From PALSA-607 sp963737705 (GTDB lineage: Bacteria; Actinomycetota; Actinomycetes; Acidothermales; Acidothermaceae): a stretch of 64,000 nucleotides of DNA. How positions within the stretch are numbered: position 1 is the first letter of the stretch; the number at the start of each line of letters is the position of its first letter. This document shows, piece after piece, positions 8,873 through 17,742 of the stretch. The stretch is from positions 992,001 through 1,056,000 of the forward strand of contig CAVTTP010000006.1 in the NCBI GenBank assembly GCA_963737705.1, in the 5' to 3' direction. The translations under genes were made by a program, and so were the position numbers. The notes below the pieces were generated by a model. It did no database searches. It saw only the letters and a list, made by a program, of their open reading frames with translations, and had not been told where the DNA came from.

Positions 8873-9042
8873 CACCGCGTATCTCGCGCACCTCGCACGC
8901 ACTTGCGCCCGCGCAACCACCCGCGCCTCACGCGCACCGCCCACGCGCGTCATGCACACGCCCAGGAATCGTGGACGTCTACTCCCCCAGGAGGGCGGTA
9001 AACGTCCCGGATTTTCGCGGTGCGTGCGGTCGAGCGGCTGGA
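8873..9042. other. Convergent intergenic region, CGCGC-rich, with small hairpin
   Basis: 170 bp between the convergent flippase and glycosyltransferase genes. The first 100 bp are low-complexity, built from CGCGCAC/CGCACG-like words that resemble those in the intergenic arrays at 35389 and 53814. Near 8974-9014 GGACGT and ACGTCC can pair around a 23-base loop. No gene or clear terminator is seen. Confidence 0.3.
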
Positions 9043-10173
9043 TCAGTCGGCGCGAAGACCGAGCACGCGCCGGTAGACCGCGTCAGTTGCAGCGGCGGCG
9101 CGGGCCCAGGTCATGCTGGCCGCGTACTCTCGCGCGCGCTCTGCTGCTTTCGCGACATCGTCCGGTGAGCTGAGCGCGCGGGCGAGAGTGCGCGAAAGGC
9201 CATGGGCCTCTGCGGGATCGTAGAAGAAGCCGACATCGTCTGGCAGGTCGGCGAGTGCACCGATACGCGGTGCGACGATGGGTACGCCGAACGACAGCGC
9301 CAGCATCGCCGAGCCGCTCGTCGTGACGTCAAGGAACGGGCACGCAACAATATTTGCCGCGGCAAAGAAGTCGCCGAGCTCGTCGTCGCTGATGCGACGT
9401 AGCGCTGCGGTCGCGCGATCGACCGATGAAAGCGTCTGAGTCAGTTGCGCCTTGAGTGCGACGTCTTTGCAGGCACCGGCAACGACCAAATACGCGTTTG
9501 GGTTCTCCGCCGCGACCTCGGTGAACGCCGAGATGAGCGCCGGCACGTTCTTGTAGGGCTCAACGCGACCGAAGAAGAGGCACACTGCAGCGTCGGCCGG
9601 CACCCCCAATGACTCGCGGCTAGCCGAGCGGGTCGCACCAGCGGGATAGCGCCCGACGTAGCTTGGGTGCGCAATGACCGTCGCGTCGGTTACCGGGATT
9701 CGCGCGGCCGCCAACGCTGGCAACGTCGAAGTGCTGTGCACGATGACGGCGTCTGCGATGCGTGCCAACCTGCGACGGACCAGAAGATCGTTCGACGTTA
9801 TGGCCTGGTGGGGGAGCACGTTGTGCACTGTCCACACGATGCGATACCGAAGTGCTTTTGCCAGATACAAAAACGTGAGGGACGACGCGAGCGCGGCCCG
9901 CGCTGCAACCCGAGAATTGCCAGGCAGCTTGAACGAGTACATCCAGTGGATGTGGAGTATTCGGCGACGATCCGTAACGGCATGGGTGATCAGGCTCCAC
10001 GCGGCCGCAAACGGATGGAGCATTACCCGACGAGTGCCGCGCGGCGCGGGAATGTCTACGATCCGGTAGCGGGCCTGCGCATCGGTAAGCGCTGAATACA
10101 AGAGTGGCTGATAGGGATTTGATTCGCGCGGGTAGACGAGAACGGTAACGGTACGCTCCGCCGCCGAGCTCAT
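9043..10173 (-). CDS. Glycosyltransferase, GT4/GT1-like
   Basis: 376 residues. The open frame runs back to 10266, but the ATG at 10173 starts directly before the first Rossmann strand (VTVLVYPRE) and 25 bp after the stop of the upstream glycosyltransferase, so it is preferred. The C-terminal half has the GT-B donor-binding pattern: VCLFFGRVEPYKNVPALISAF, then FDVTTSGSAMLALSFGVPIVA, where the usual E-x7-E is replaced by a Ser/Thr-rich loop. It is probably cytoplasmic, adding one sugar to the lipid-linked repeat unit. It forms an operon with the GT2 gene upstream. Donor and acceptor are unknown. Confidence 0.85.
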   Translation of the reverse strand: MSSAAERTVTVLVYPRESNPYQPLLYSALTDAQARYRIVDIPAPRGTRRVMLHPFAAAWSLITHAVTDRRRILHIHWMYSFKLPGNSRVAARAALASSLTFLYLAKALRYRIVWTVHNVLPHQAITSNDLLVRRRLARIADAVIVHSTSTLPALAAARIPVTDATVIAHPSYVGRYPAGATRSASRESLGVPADAAVCLFFGRVEPYKNVPALISAFTEVAAENPNAYLVVAGACKDVALKAQLTQTLSSVDRATAALRRISDDELGDFFAAANIVACPFLDVTTSGSAMLALSFGVPIVAPRIGALADLPDDVGFFYDPAEAHGLSRTLARALSSPDDVAKAAERAREYAASMTWARAAAATDAVYRRVLGLRAD

Positions 10174-10198
10174 GCGCCGGACTTCGGGGGGCCAGCGG

Positions 10199-11242
10199 TC
10201 ATGCGCCTGGTTTTGCAGGCGCGGTCGGGCGCCGGCGGTACTCGCTGTAGACGTATCCGTACGCACCGCTAACCATGCCGATTCCGCGTGCGGCCGTCCG
10301 CAGTCCGCGTGCTCGCCGCGCGGTGTTGCGCAAGACGAACCCCGCCAAGTACTGCCCGACGCCTGACACCGTGCGCAGCGCGCCGCGGCCGGTCAGTCGA
10401 ACCCGCACCAGAGATCGAGAAACAACCGAAGGAGACAGTTTGATCGACGTCCGGCTCCAGGAGTTTCCGCTGCGCAATGCGCGCAACAGCACCCATCGGC
10501 GGGTCAGGCGCTCCATCGGCACCTGGTCGATCACGATCGCCTCGTCACACCACACGAGCCTGCCGCCGCGTTGGTGCAGTTCGCGAGTGAACAGCGTGTC
10601 GGATCCGCCGCTGAGACCGAACGCCTCGTCGAAGCGCAAACCGAATGTACGCACCTGACGAAGGTCAAGCAGCAAGTTGTTCGTAGCCGCGACATCGATC
10701 TGCGTGCCCGACGGCAATCGGCGACGATCGAAGAAACGCCCCGCCTTGATCCACGGATCAGGTTCGGCCGCGTACTCCGAGATCACCGGACCCACGACGG
10801 CTGCACTCGCCGTCCGGTCATGGACTTCGAGCATTGACTCCAGCCACGTCGGATTCGGCCACTCGTCGTCGTCGATGAAGATGAGCAGGTCGTAGCTCGC
10901 GGCCTCGTCGAGCGCCCGGTTACGGGCCGCCGCGATGCCGGGTCGGGGTTCGTGCACGTAGCGCACGGCGTCATCGCCCAAAGCTGACACGGCAGCCGAG
11001 CCGCTCGCAGCAGGGTCATTGTCGACTACCAGTACCCGCACGGCCGGCCGGCCAAGAGCTTGGCGTGCGAGCTCGGGCAAGAGCGCGGCGAGCTCTCGAG
11101 GCCGCCGGTAGGTCAGCACGGCAACAACGACGGACGAAGCGGGCCCAAGCGTTGGAGCACCACCGACAGCCTGACGGTGGGTCAGGCTGTCGGTGGTTGA
11201 ACTGTGGTGTTCGGTGAAGCTGTGTGGTGTCACGAGGAACAT
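10199..11242 (-). CDS. Family 2 glycosyltransferase
   Basis: 347 residues from the chosen ATG at 11242; the frame is open to 11281 and the true start is uncertain. The GT-A fold is clear: first strand VVVAVLTYRRP, then VLVVDNDPAASGSA, GIAAARNRALDEA, the DxD-like FIDDDEWPNPTWL and a later RELHQRGGRLVWCDEAIV acceptor-side segment. It would transfer a sugar from a nucleotide donor in the cytoplasm. It is followed by the GT4-type gene. A perfect 17-bp hairpin (11159-11197) lies within the first 30 codons of this reading frame, between the giant secreted-protein gene and the GT2 core, and may affect expression. Confidence 0.85.
   Translation of the reverse strand: MFLVTPHSFTEHHSSTTDSLTHRQAVGGAPTLGPASSVVVAVLTYRRPRELAALLPELARQALGRPAVRVLVVDNDPAASGSAAVSALGDDAVRYVHEPRPGIAAARNRALDEAASYDLLIFIDDDEWPNPTWLESMLEVHDRTASAAVVGPVISEYAAEPDPWIKAGRFFDRRRLPSGTQIDVAATNNLLLDLRQVRTFGLRFDEAFGLSGGSDTLFTRELHQRGGRLVWCDEAIVIDQVPMERLTRRWVLLRALRSGNSWSRTSIKLSPSVVSRSLVRVRLTGRGALRTVSGVGQYLAGFVLRNTARRARGLRTAARGIGMVSGAYGYVYSEYRRRPTAPAKPGA
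11159..11197 (-). terminator. Perfect 17-bp stem, 5-nt loop hairpin (terminator or attenuator)
   Basis: The arms 11159-11175 and 11181-11197 are exact reverse complements around the loop GGTGG. On the minus strand it lies about 85 bases downstream of the stop of the giant secreted-protein gene and inside the 5' part of the GT2 frame. No T-run follows, which is common for GC-rich actinobacterial terminators. It would separate expression of the giant gene from the two glycosyltransferases. Confidence 0.55.
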
Positions 11243-11281
11243 CCCATCACGAGATGACAGCAGGCGTGGCGTAACCAGCAA

Positions 11282-14200
11282 CTACTGAGTCGGTCCGGCC
11301 CAGAAGGAGCTAAACGATGCTGTCTCAGGTGCGTTGGTGGCGCTGCCGGACAGGTAGGCCAGTACGCCGACCGCGCCCGCAACTTGCAGGATCGACGTGC
11401 TGTCGGTGGTAGTCGCCTGCCAGGTGGTCGGCTCCGTCGTGCCGTTCGCCCAGACCATCGAGCTGAGGGTCGTTGGCGACGTGCCGGTCACCTGGAGTCG
11501 CACGTTGAGCACCATGCCGGGCGTGTAAGTAACACCGGGAACCGTGACCGTCTTCAGCGCGGTTTCGGTGCCGCCGACGTTCGACTCGAGCACTTCGGTG
11601 ACAACGCCGGTTGACGCGAACTTCAGCTTGACCCGGTAGTCGCTGGTCGAGCTGATGCGCCGCCCGATCACGGAGACGTAGGTGCCGCCGCCGGTCTGCG
11701 CTTGGTTCAGCGCAACTGCGGCCCGCACTTCGGTGTCGGTCGACGTGACTGTGGTCAGCGACGAGGCCGCACTCATGCCTGCCGTTGCCAGGATGATGTT
11801 GCCGGTTCCACCGTTGGCAGCAAAGTTGGCAGCTCCACCGGAGATAGTCCACGCGCCGCCGCTGTCGGCCGTGCCCCACCCGCTCGCGACCGTGCGACCG
11901 AACGAGTCGGTGGCGAACGGCGCGATCACGCCCTGCGAGGCGACAGTGACCGGGTTGGTGACGGTGCCAGTAGCGCCCTGGTTGTCGGTGACTGTCAGCG
12001 TGACGCTGTACGTGTTGCCAGTCGTGTACACGTGCGTCGGCGCAACACCGGTACCGGTCGAGCCGTCACCGAAGTTCCATGCGTACGACGCGATGGTGCC
12101 GTCGCTGTCGCCGGAGGCTGCTGCGTTGAAGCTTGCAGTCAGATTGGACGACGAGGAGCTGAACGCCGCTGTTGGCGGAGTGTTGCTGCCGCTGACGTGA
12201 GTCGGACCAGCCCAGTAGGAGCTGAACGAGGCGTTCTCAGGAGCGTTCGTTGCACTGCCCGACAGGTAAGTGATGAGCGAGACCGCACCGGCGACTTGCA
12301 GGGCGGCCGTACTGTCGGTGGCGGTTGCCTGCCATGCCGCCGGCTGAGTCGTGCCGCTTGCCCAGACCATCGAGTTGAGGGTCGTGGGCGAAGATCCCGT
12401 CACCTGCAGGCGCACGTTGAGCACCATGCCCGGGGTGTAAGTAACCCCCGGCACCGTGATCGACTTCAGCACTGTCTCGACGTTGTTCGTCACTTGCTCG
12501 AGTACCTCGGTGACCACACCGGTCGAGGCGTACTTCAGCTTGACCCGGTAGTCGGTCGTCGCACTGATGCGCCGACCCACCACGGAGACGTAGGTACCGC
12601 CGCCGGTCTGCGCAACGTTCAGCGCAACCCCGACCCGCACTTCGGTGTCGGTCGACGACACGCTCGTGAGAGCTGCAGTCGGGCTGCTGCCCGCCGTCGC
12701 CAGCGTGATGGTGCCGGTGCCGCCGCCGACGGAGAAGTTGCTCGCTCCGCCCGTGAGCGTCCACGCACCGCCGCTGTCGGCGCTGCCCCAGCCGCCCGCC
12801 ACTGTGCGGGCGAACGAGTCGGTCGCGAACGGCGTGACCGCACCCTGCGAAACAGTGACCGGATTGGTGACCGTGCCGGTCGCGCCCTGATTGTCGGTGA
12901 CGGTCAAGGTGACGCTGTAGGTTGCGCCCGTTGCATAGGTGTGATTCGGCGTGGCGCCGGTGCCAGTTGACCCGTCACCGAAGTTCCACGCGTACGACGA
13001 GATGCTGCCGTCGCTGTCGACGGAGCCTCCGCCGTTGAAGCTTGCAGTCAGGCCCGCAGCTGCAGACGTGAAAGCGGCAGCCGGCGGCGCATTGGAGACT
13101 GTGACGCTTTGCTGCATCGTGCCGATGCCGCCGCGGTTGTCGGTGACGGTCAACGTGACGAGGTACGTGTTACCTGCCACGTATGTGTGGCTTGGGTTGA
13201 CGCCGGTGCCGGTCGAGTTGTCACCGAAGTTCCATGCGTATGAGGCAATGGTGCCATCGGTGTCCTTCGACCCGCTTGCGTCAAACGTCGCGGTGAAGTT
13301 CTTCGACGTCGCCGCGAATGACGCTGTAGGTGCGATGTTCGCCGCTGCAACGGTGATCGGCTTCGTGATCGTGTTCGTGGCGTTGGAGTTGTCAGTGACA
13401 GTCAACGTCACGTTGTAGGTACCGCCAGTTGCGTAGGTGTGGCTGGGCTTCAGGCCAGTACCTGTCGAGCCGTCGCCGAAGGTCCATGCGTACGACGCGA
13501 TCGTGCCATCGATGTCGCTGGATCCGGTGGCGTCAAAGCCAGCGATCAGATTGTTCGCCGACGAGGTGAACGACGCCGTGGGCGGTACGTTTGCGGCACC
13601 GTTCCCCTTGGCGAACTGGTCGCTGACCTGCGCGGCCGACAGCTCGCTGGTGTATACGGCTGCCTCGTCAATAGAGCCGGCGAAGTAGTTGCTTGTCGGC
13701 TGACCCGGCCATGAGGCAAGGTTGTCGCCGCCAATTCGCCAGTAGCCGTTGTAGGCCTGTGACCCCGTGGTCGCGCCACTCGCGACGAGTGCGCCGTCGA
13801 CGTACAGCTTCATGCCGTCGCTCGCCTCAGTGGCCACCATCTGGTGCCACTTCCCGTCGTTGTAGCTGCTCGAGCTGGTGATGACGTTGCTGACTCCCGT
13901 GTAGGCGCCGAAAGACAGCTGCCCGTTGTTGAGCATGTAGACCATGCGGTCGTAGCTGCTGCTGGAACCGGTAGCTGCGCTACCGAAGCCGATCAGCTTG
14001 CCGCCCGTCGTTGTGGTCGTCTTGAACCACAGGTCTTCGCTGTAGATGGTCGGACCAGGCACCGCCGAACCCGTAGACACCCCGCCATTGACGCCGTTCA
14101 TTGTGACCGCGGTGTCGGTGGTCCCGGTGATGGCGCCGGCAGCGCCGAACGTGACTCCGCCGGAGTAGTTGCCGTTGTTTGCGTTGGGCGTGATGTCATG

Positions 14201-16660
14201 CGCGACCGTGCCGGACGACTCGTCGAGCCGCCAGTAGAAGTTCGGTGACGAGTCGTAGATGGTCGAACCGTATGTGTCGGTGGGACGCGAGCCCGCCGCC
14301 GTCCGACCGCTTGCGTTGTAGTGGTTCGCGATCTGGGCAGTCGTCAACGGTGTCGAGTAGAACGCGACATCGTCGAGTGAGCCGCTGAAGTTGGAGCTCG
14401 TCGGCTTGTTCGCAAAGCCGTTCAGCGTGTCACTGCCCAGGCGCCACCAACCTTGGTAATCGACCGCGGTGGTTACTGAGGCATTCTGCGCGACCTGCTT
14501 GGAGTCGATGGAGAGCGACATGCCACCGCTGCCGAGGCTGGCGACGAAGTAGTGCCACTGGCCGTCGTTGAAGGAGGCGCTGCTGGTGATCGTGGTCTTG
14601 GTGCCGGTGACAGTTGACCCCGAGATCACGCCGAACGCGACCTGGCCGTTCTTGTTGATGTACACCGTGCGGTCGGCGTTGCCACTCGTACCTGACTGAG
14701 TGTCACCGAAGCCGACGATTCTTCCACCCGCGCTGGTCGTCTGGAACCAACCTTCGACCGAGAAGGAGTTCGGCGCAACCTGACTCAACGGGTGCGAGAT
14801 GGTCGCCGTCGCCGTGCCATTGAACGTGCTGGCCGTGTTGGCGTCGCCGGTGATTGAACCGGGTGCGCCACGGGTTACCCCTGCCCCGACGATGCCGTCG
14901 GAGTACCCGGCCCAGTCATAAGCCTTGGTGCCCGAGGCCTCGCCTAAGCGCCAGTACGTGCTCGGCGCATCGTTGATGATGGTCTGCGCGTAAGGGCTCA
15001 CCGTGTTGGCGGTCGGGGTGAACGTCACCGTGTCGCCGGCGACCTGGTTGCCGAGCGGGTCAGTGACGTAGATCCGGTACTTGTATGACTGCCCGTTCAC
15101 CAGGCCGGTGTCGGTGAAGCCGAGCATCGGTCGGTTGAAGAATGTCGAGTTCACCGTGGTAGTGAAGACCGGGTGTGCGGTGTTGCTGTCGCGCACGACC
15201 TTGTACGTCAGCGCGGCGTTGTCCTGGTCCCAGTTCGCTTGGAACGCGACGCGCGCAGTGCCCGACGTGATGGACGTGATCGTCGGTACGAAGTTGCTGC
15301 CGGTAACCATCGGGCCCATCTTGTTCGGGGCGATCGCGCGAACTGCGAAGCGCGCCAAGCCCTGCTGGCCGATGCCGTTGACTGTCGGGAATTCGCCACC
15401 CTCGACCACGTACTGCCCGTTACCTGTGATGCTCCACGCGGCCTGTGTTTGGCCGGTGTAGGTGCCGTCCGTCAGCGTCGGGTACCAGTCGAGTTGCTCG
15501 GGTGCCGGCGTACCGCCGAAGTCGGCATAGGCACTTTGGGTGTTGTGCAACAACGTGCCGGCGACGGCAGTCGAGAACGCGTTCGAGTGGTGAATCGTCC
15601 ATGGGTTGGTCTGCGAGAAAGCGTCGGGCACGTCGTCGCAGTAGTGCTGGTGGCCGACTTCGTACAAGGCGTTGCCATCGGAGTACGTAGAATATGTGTC
15701 GCCGTGGCAATCCTCGATCCAGCGGATTGCGCCAGTCGAAGGGTCGGCGGAAAAGACGCCCTCGAGGTTGCCGCCCGAGCCGTAGACGTAACCACCGCCG
15801 TAGATGTTGGTGCCGTCGGTCGAAAGTGTGTCGATCGCGGCGTTGGCGCCTGCGTCCTTCACGGTCGAGTCGGCTGCCCACGGAATCGTTGCTCCGGTGA
15901 TCGGGTCGACGGCGCCCATGCCATATTCGGCTGCACCGTTGATCTGGGTGAACACCCCGCCGACGATGATCTTTGACTGGTCAGGTGCCATCACCATCGC
16001 GAGCACACCGTCATTGGCGGACGGCGCCCAGCTGAGCAGCGAGCCATCAGTCGCGCTGAACGCGGCGAGCTTCGAACGAGCGTTGCCGTTGGCGACGGTG
16101 AAAGCGCCGCCAACGTACACGGTTGTGTTGGTCGCGACGATGGCGCGCACGCCACCGTTCAGCACTGGCGCAAAGGTAGTGATCAGCGCGCCGGTGGTCG
16201 TGTTGTAGGCGGCGATGCGGTAGCGGTTTGCGCCGCTCGCAGTCGTGAAGTCACCGCCGATGTAGAGACGGCTGCCGTCGGGCGATGCGACGACTGCTTC
16301 GACTTGAGCGTTCGGGTTCGGCGCGAACGCGGTGTTCAGGACACCCGTGGTGAGGTCATAGGAGAGCATGTTCGCGCGCGGCGTGAGGTTCGTACCAGGA
16401 GCGGACCCTGCGGGTCGTGCGTTGGCGAAGCTGCCACCGGCGTAGACGGTGTTGCCGACGATCGCCTGCGACCATACGACGCCGTCGATCTGCGTAGTCG
16501 GCAACGAGTCGGCCGAGACAGTGACGGGCGTAGTCGGGTCGGGCGGTGCGGTGTCAGCGCGGGCAGAGTGCGAGTTCGCAACGGCGAGCCACGATCCGAC
16601 GATCACGAGTGTAAGAACCGCAGAAATGGAGCGACGACCAACGCGCGAAGAGACCTGCAC
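11282..16660 (-). CDS. Giant secreted multidomain surface protein (propeller-like, LamG x2, PKD x4, duplicated beta module)
   Basis: The GTG at 16660 follows GGGGGGAAA and begins a signal peptide (about residues 1-35, cleaved near HSARA), giving 1,792 residues; an open frame to 17062 lacks such signals. By eye the domains are a beta-propeller-like repeat region (about 35-440, recurring VYVGGAF/LYIGGDF motifs), an FN3-like domain (about 455-545), two LamG/concanavalin-like domains (about 557-787 and 797-1017) and PKD domains at about 1023, 1105, 1190 and 1492 (each with YAWxFGDGSTGTG). A beta-sandwich module (about 1275-1487) is repeated at 1577-1792. It is probably an adhesin or polysaccharide-binding matrix protein. 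No sortase motif or C-terminal membrane anchor is seen, so it is released or held by carbohydrate. Confidence 0.88.
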   Translation of the reverse strand: MQVSSRVGRRSISAVLTLVIVGSWLAVANSHSARADTAPPDPTTPVTVSADSLPTTQIDGVVWSQAIVGNTVYAGGSFANARPAGSAPGTNLTPRANMLSYDLTTGVLNTAFAPNPNAQVEAVVASPDGSRLYIGGDFTTASGANRYRIAAYNTTTGALITTFAPVLNGGVRAIVATNTTVYVGGAFTVANGNARSKLAAFSATDGSLLSWAPSANDGVLAMVMAPDQSKIIVGGVFTQINGAAEYGMGAVDPITGATIPWAADSTVKDAGANAAIDTLSTDGTNIYGGGYVYGSGGNLEGVFSADPSTGAIRWIEDCHGDTYSTYSDGNALYEVGHQHYCDDVPDAFSQTNPWTIHHSNAFSTAVAGTLLHNTQSAYADFGGTPAPEQLDWYPTLTDGTYTGQTQAAWSITGNGQYVVEGGEFPTVNGIGQQGLARFAVRAIAPNKMGPMVTGSNFVPTITSITSGTARVAFQANWDQDNAALTYKVVRDSNTAHPVFTTTVNSTFFNRPMLGFTDTGLVNGQSYKYRIYVTDPLGNQVAGDTVTFTPTANTVSPYAQTIINDAPSTYWRLGEASGTKAYDWAGYSDGIVGAGVTRGAPGSITGDANTASTFNGTATATISHPLSQVAPNSFSVEGWFQTTSAGGRIVGFGDTQSGTSGNADRTVYINKNGQVAFGVISGSTVTGTKTTITSSASFNDGQWHYFVASLGSGGMSLSIDSKQVAQNASVTTAVDYQGWWRLGSDTLNGFANKPTSSNFSGSLDDVAFYSTPLTTAQIANHYNASGRTAAGSRPTDTYGSTIYDSSPNFYWRLDESSGTVAHDITPNANNGNYSGGVTFGAAGAITGTTDTAVTMNGVNGGVSTGSAVPGPTIYSEDLWFKTTTTTGGKLIGFGSAATGSSSSYDRMVYMLNNGQLSFGAYTGVSNVITSSSSYNDGKWHQMVATEASDGMKLYVDGALVASGATTGSQAYNGYWRIGGDNLASWPGQPTSNYFAGSIDEAAVYTSELSAAQVSDQFAKGNGAANVPPTASFTSSANNLIAGFDATGSSDIDGTIASYAWTFGDGSTGTGLKPSHTYATGGTYNVTLTVTDNSNATNTITKPITVAAANIAPTASFAATSKNFTATFDASGSKDTDGTIASYAWNFGDNSTGTGVNPSHTYVAGNTYLVTLTVTDNRGGIGTMQQSVTVSNAPPAAAFTSAAAGLTASFNGGGSVDSDGSISSYAWNFGDGSTGTGATPNHTYATGATYSVTLTVTDNQGATGTVTNPVTVSQGAVTPFATDSFARTVAGGWGSADSGGAWTLTGGASNFSVGGGTGTITLATAGSSPTAALTSVSSTDTEVRVGVALNVAQTGGGTYVSVVGRRISATTDYRVKLKYASTGVVTEVLEQVTNNVETVLKSITVPGVTYTPGMVLNVRLQVTGSSPTTLNSMVWASGTTQPAAWQATATDSTAALQVAGAVSLITYLSGSATNAPENASFSSYWAGPTHVSGSNTPPTAAFSSSSSNLTASFNAAASGDSDGTIASYAWNFGDGSTGTGVAPTHVYTTGNTYSVTLTVTDNQGATGTVTNPVTVASQGVIAPFATDSFGRTVASGWGTADSGGAWTISGGAANFAANGGTGNIILATAGMSAASSLTTVTSTDTEVRAAVALNQAQTGGGTYVSVIGRRISSTSDYRVKLKFASTGVVTEVLESNVGGTETALKTVTVPGVTYTPGMVLNVRLQVTGTSPTTLSSMVWANGTTEPTTWQATTTDSTSILQVAGAVGVLAYLSGSATNAPETASFSSFWAGPTQ
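11285..13095 (-). repeat. 912-bp in-frame tandem duplication inside the giant surface-protein gene
   Basis: The PKD plus beta-sandwich unit occurs twice in tandem. Matching landmarks, such as the codons for FATDSF near 11900 and 12812, are 912 bp (304 codons) apart. The two copies are very similar along their length, including GTYVSVVGRRIS / GTYVSVIGRRIS and PGVTYTPGMVLNVRLQVTG, so the duplication looks recent or homogenised. Confidence 0.7.
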
Positions 16661-16975
16661 TGTTGTATTTCCCCCCAACACCGACGACCCACCGTCGTCG
16701 TAAACACTCCAAACGTTAGGTGTGTGCGCAGGCGTATGTGTGTGCTCGCAGCCAACATCACCCGTTCGGGGTTCAAGTCTCAGCCTGCACGCAGATTGGT
16801 TGTGCGTTTGGCCTAACAAAAAAATCCGCCAAACGGCCCAATAAATTAGGCCGCGTGAACAGTGCGCGCGCAACATCGGGTTGGAACGCGGCGAACCTTC
16901 TGCGAAGTTTTGCGAACGCACCCCCCGCCGCATGGCGTCGTCTATTGTTGGCGCATGCCTTGCAGGGGGAAAGCC
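16661..16975. promoter_or_regulatory. Divergent promoter region between giant secreted protein and lipoprotein
   Basis: 315 bp without a gene. On the giant-gene side a 7-bp hairpin (16682-16700; stem CGACGAC/GTCGTCG) stands just upstream of its GGGGGG ribosome-binding site and could occlude it. An AT-rich core (16810-16852) is bounded by the inverted repeat GGCCTAA/TTAGGCC and includes a run of seven A. It is the most likely place for promoters or an operator. On the plus side AGGGGGAAAG precedes the lipoprotein ATG. Confidence 0.4.
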
Positions 16976-17740
16976 ATGACTCAACGCGTGCGTCTGACTG
17001 GGTTGATGGGTGTGACGGTTGTCGCCGCACTCGCCCTCTCCGCGTGTTCCAGCTCGTCGCATAACAAGACCGCCGCATCGTCCGCGCCGGCCCTGGCAGC
17101 CACAGCGGCGGCGTCCAGCGCGTTGCCAAGTGCCCCGATCTCGTCACCCGGTGCGGCCGCATCTGCGCCTGCGGATTCGGCGGCGGCGAGTGCCTTCGCT
17201 TCGGCCGCAGCGACGGGCACCTCTGCCGGCCAGTCGACGACAACTCCGACCGCTAAGCCGACTGCGAAGCCAACTCCCGCGGCGACGATCGCGGCTGTCG
17301 GGGCTCCGACGCCTCCGACGCCTGGTCCTTCCACGTTGAAGACGGTGGCCCCCACGGTTGCTCCCACGACCACGGCAACGCAGGGCGGCCCCGTGAACAT
17401 CGGTTCCGGCCTCACAGTGACCCTGGGCCCCGTGACGAAGACGACCTCGAATGCCAGCAACTGCACGGGCGATCACGTCTTGTACGAGCCAGCGGTGCAG
17501 TTCACCCTCACGTTCTCGCAGCCGACCGACCTGAGTAACGCAACGTTGAACGTCGGGTTCGGCAGTTCGGCGACCCCGGGCGACGCCTGCGGCGCGCCAT
17601 CGGGCTCGGCGAGCACTGTCACCTATGTCGTCGGGATCCCCAAGACGCTGCCGAGCGATCAGACGAACAACATCACGATCGACTTCTACCCGCCGAACTC
17701 GAGCACTGACTACCAGTTCCAGAACGTCGCGGTGAAGTAG
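16976..17740 (+). CDS. Putative lipoprotein with Ala/Pro/Thr-rich linker
   Basis: 254 residues starting at ATG 16976, with AGGGGGAAAG as ribosome-binding site. A lipoprotein signal peptide ends in the lipobox LSAC (Cys about residue 22). Residues about 23-130 are a low-complexity Ala/Ser/Pro/Thr wall-spanning linker. About residues 138-254 form a small beta-rich domain with two Cys (NCTGDHV...GDACGAP) that could form a disulfide. I recognise no family. It sits two bases before the CDP-alcohol phosphotransferase gene, so both are probably co-transcribed, and it may be an accessory of the envelope polymer pathway. Confidence 0.75.
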   Translation: MTQRVRLTGLMGVTVVAALALSACSSSSHNKTAASSAPALAATAAASSALPSAPISSPGAAASAPADSAAASAFASAAATGTSAGQSTTTPTAKPTAKPTPAATIAAVGAPTPPTPGPSTLKTVAPTVAPTTTATQGGPVNIGSGLTVTLGPVTKTTSNASNCTGDHVLYEPAVQFTLTFSQPTDLSNATLNVGFGSSATPGDACGAPSGSASTVTYVVGIPKTLPSDQTNNITIDFYPPNSSTDYQFQNVAVK

Positions 17741-17742
17741 TC

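Noticed and set aside
7595..8959. Minus-strand ORF of about 454 codons opposite the flippase
   Set aside because: Shadow of the flippase gene; Arg/Asp/His-rich composition with no motif.
8635..9173. ORFs in the 3' part of the flippase and the following intergenic region
   Set aside because: Arg/Pro/Ala-rich shadow frames that run through low-complexity sequence; no domain, no ribosome-binding site.
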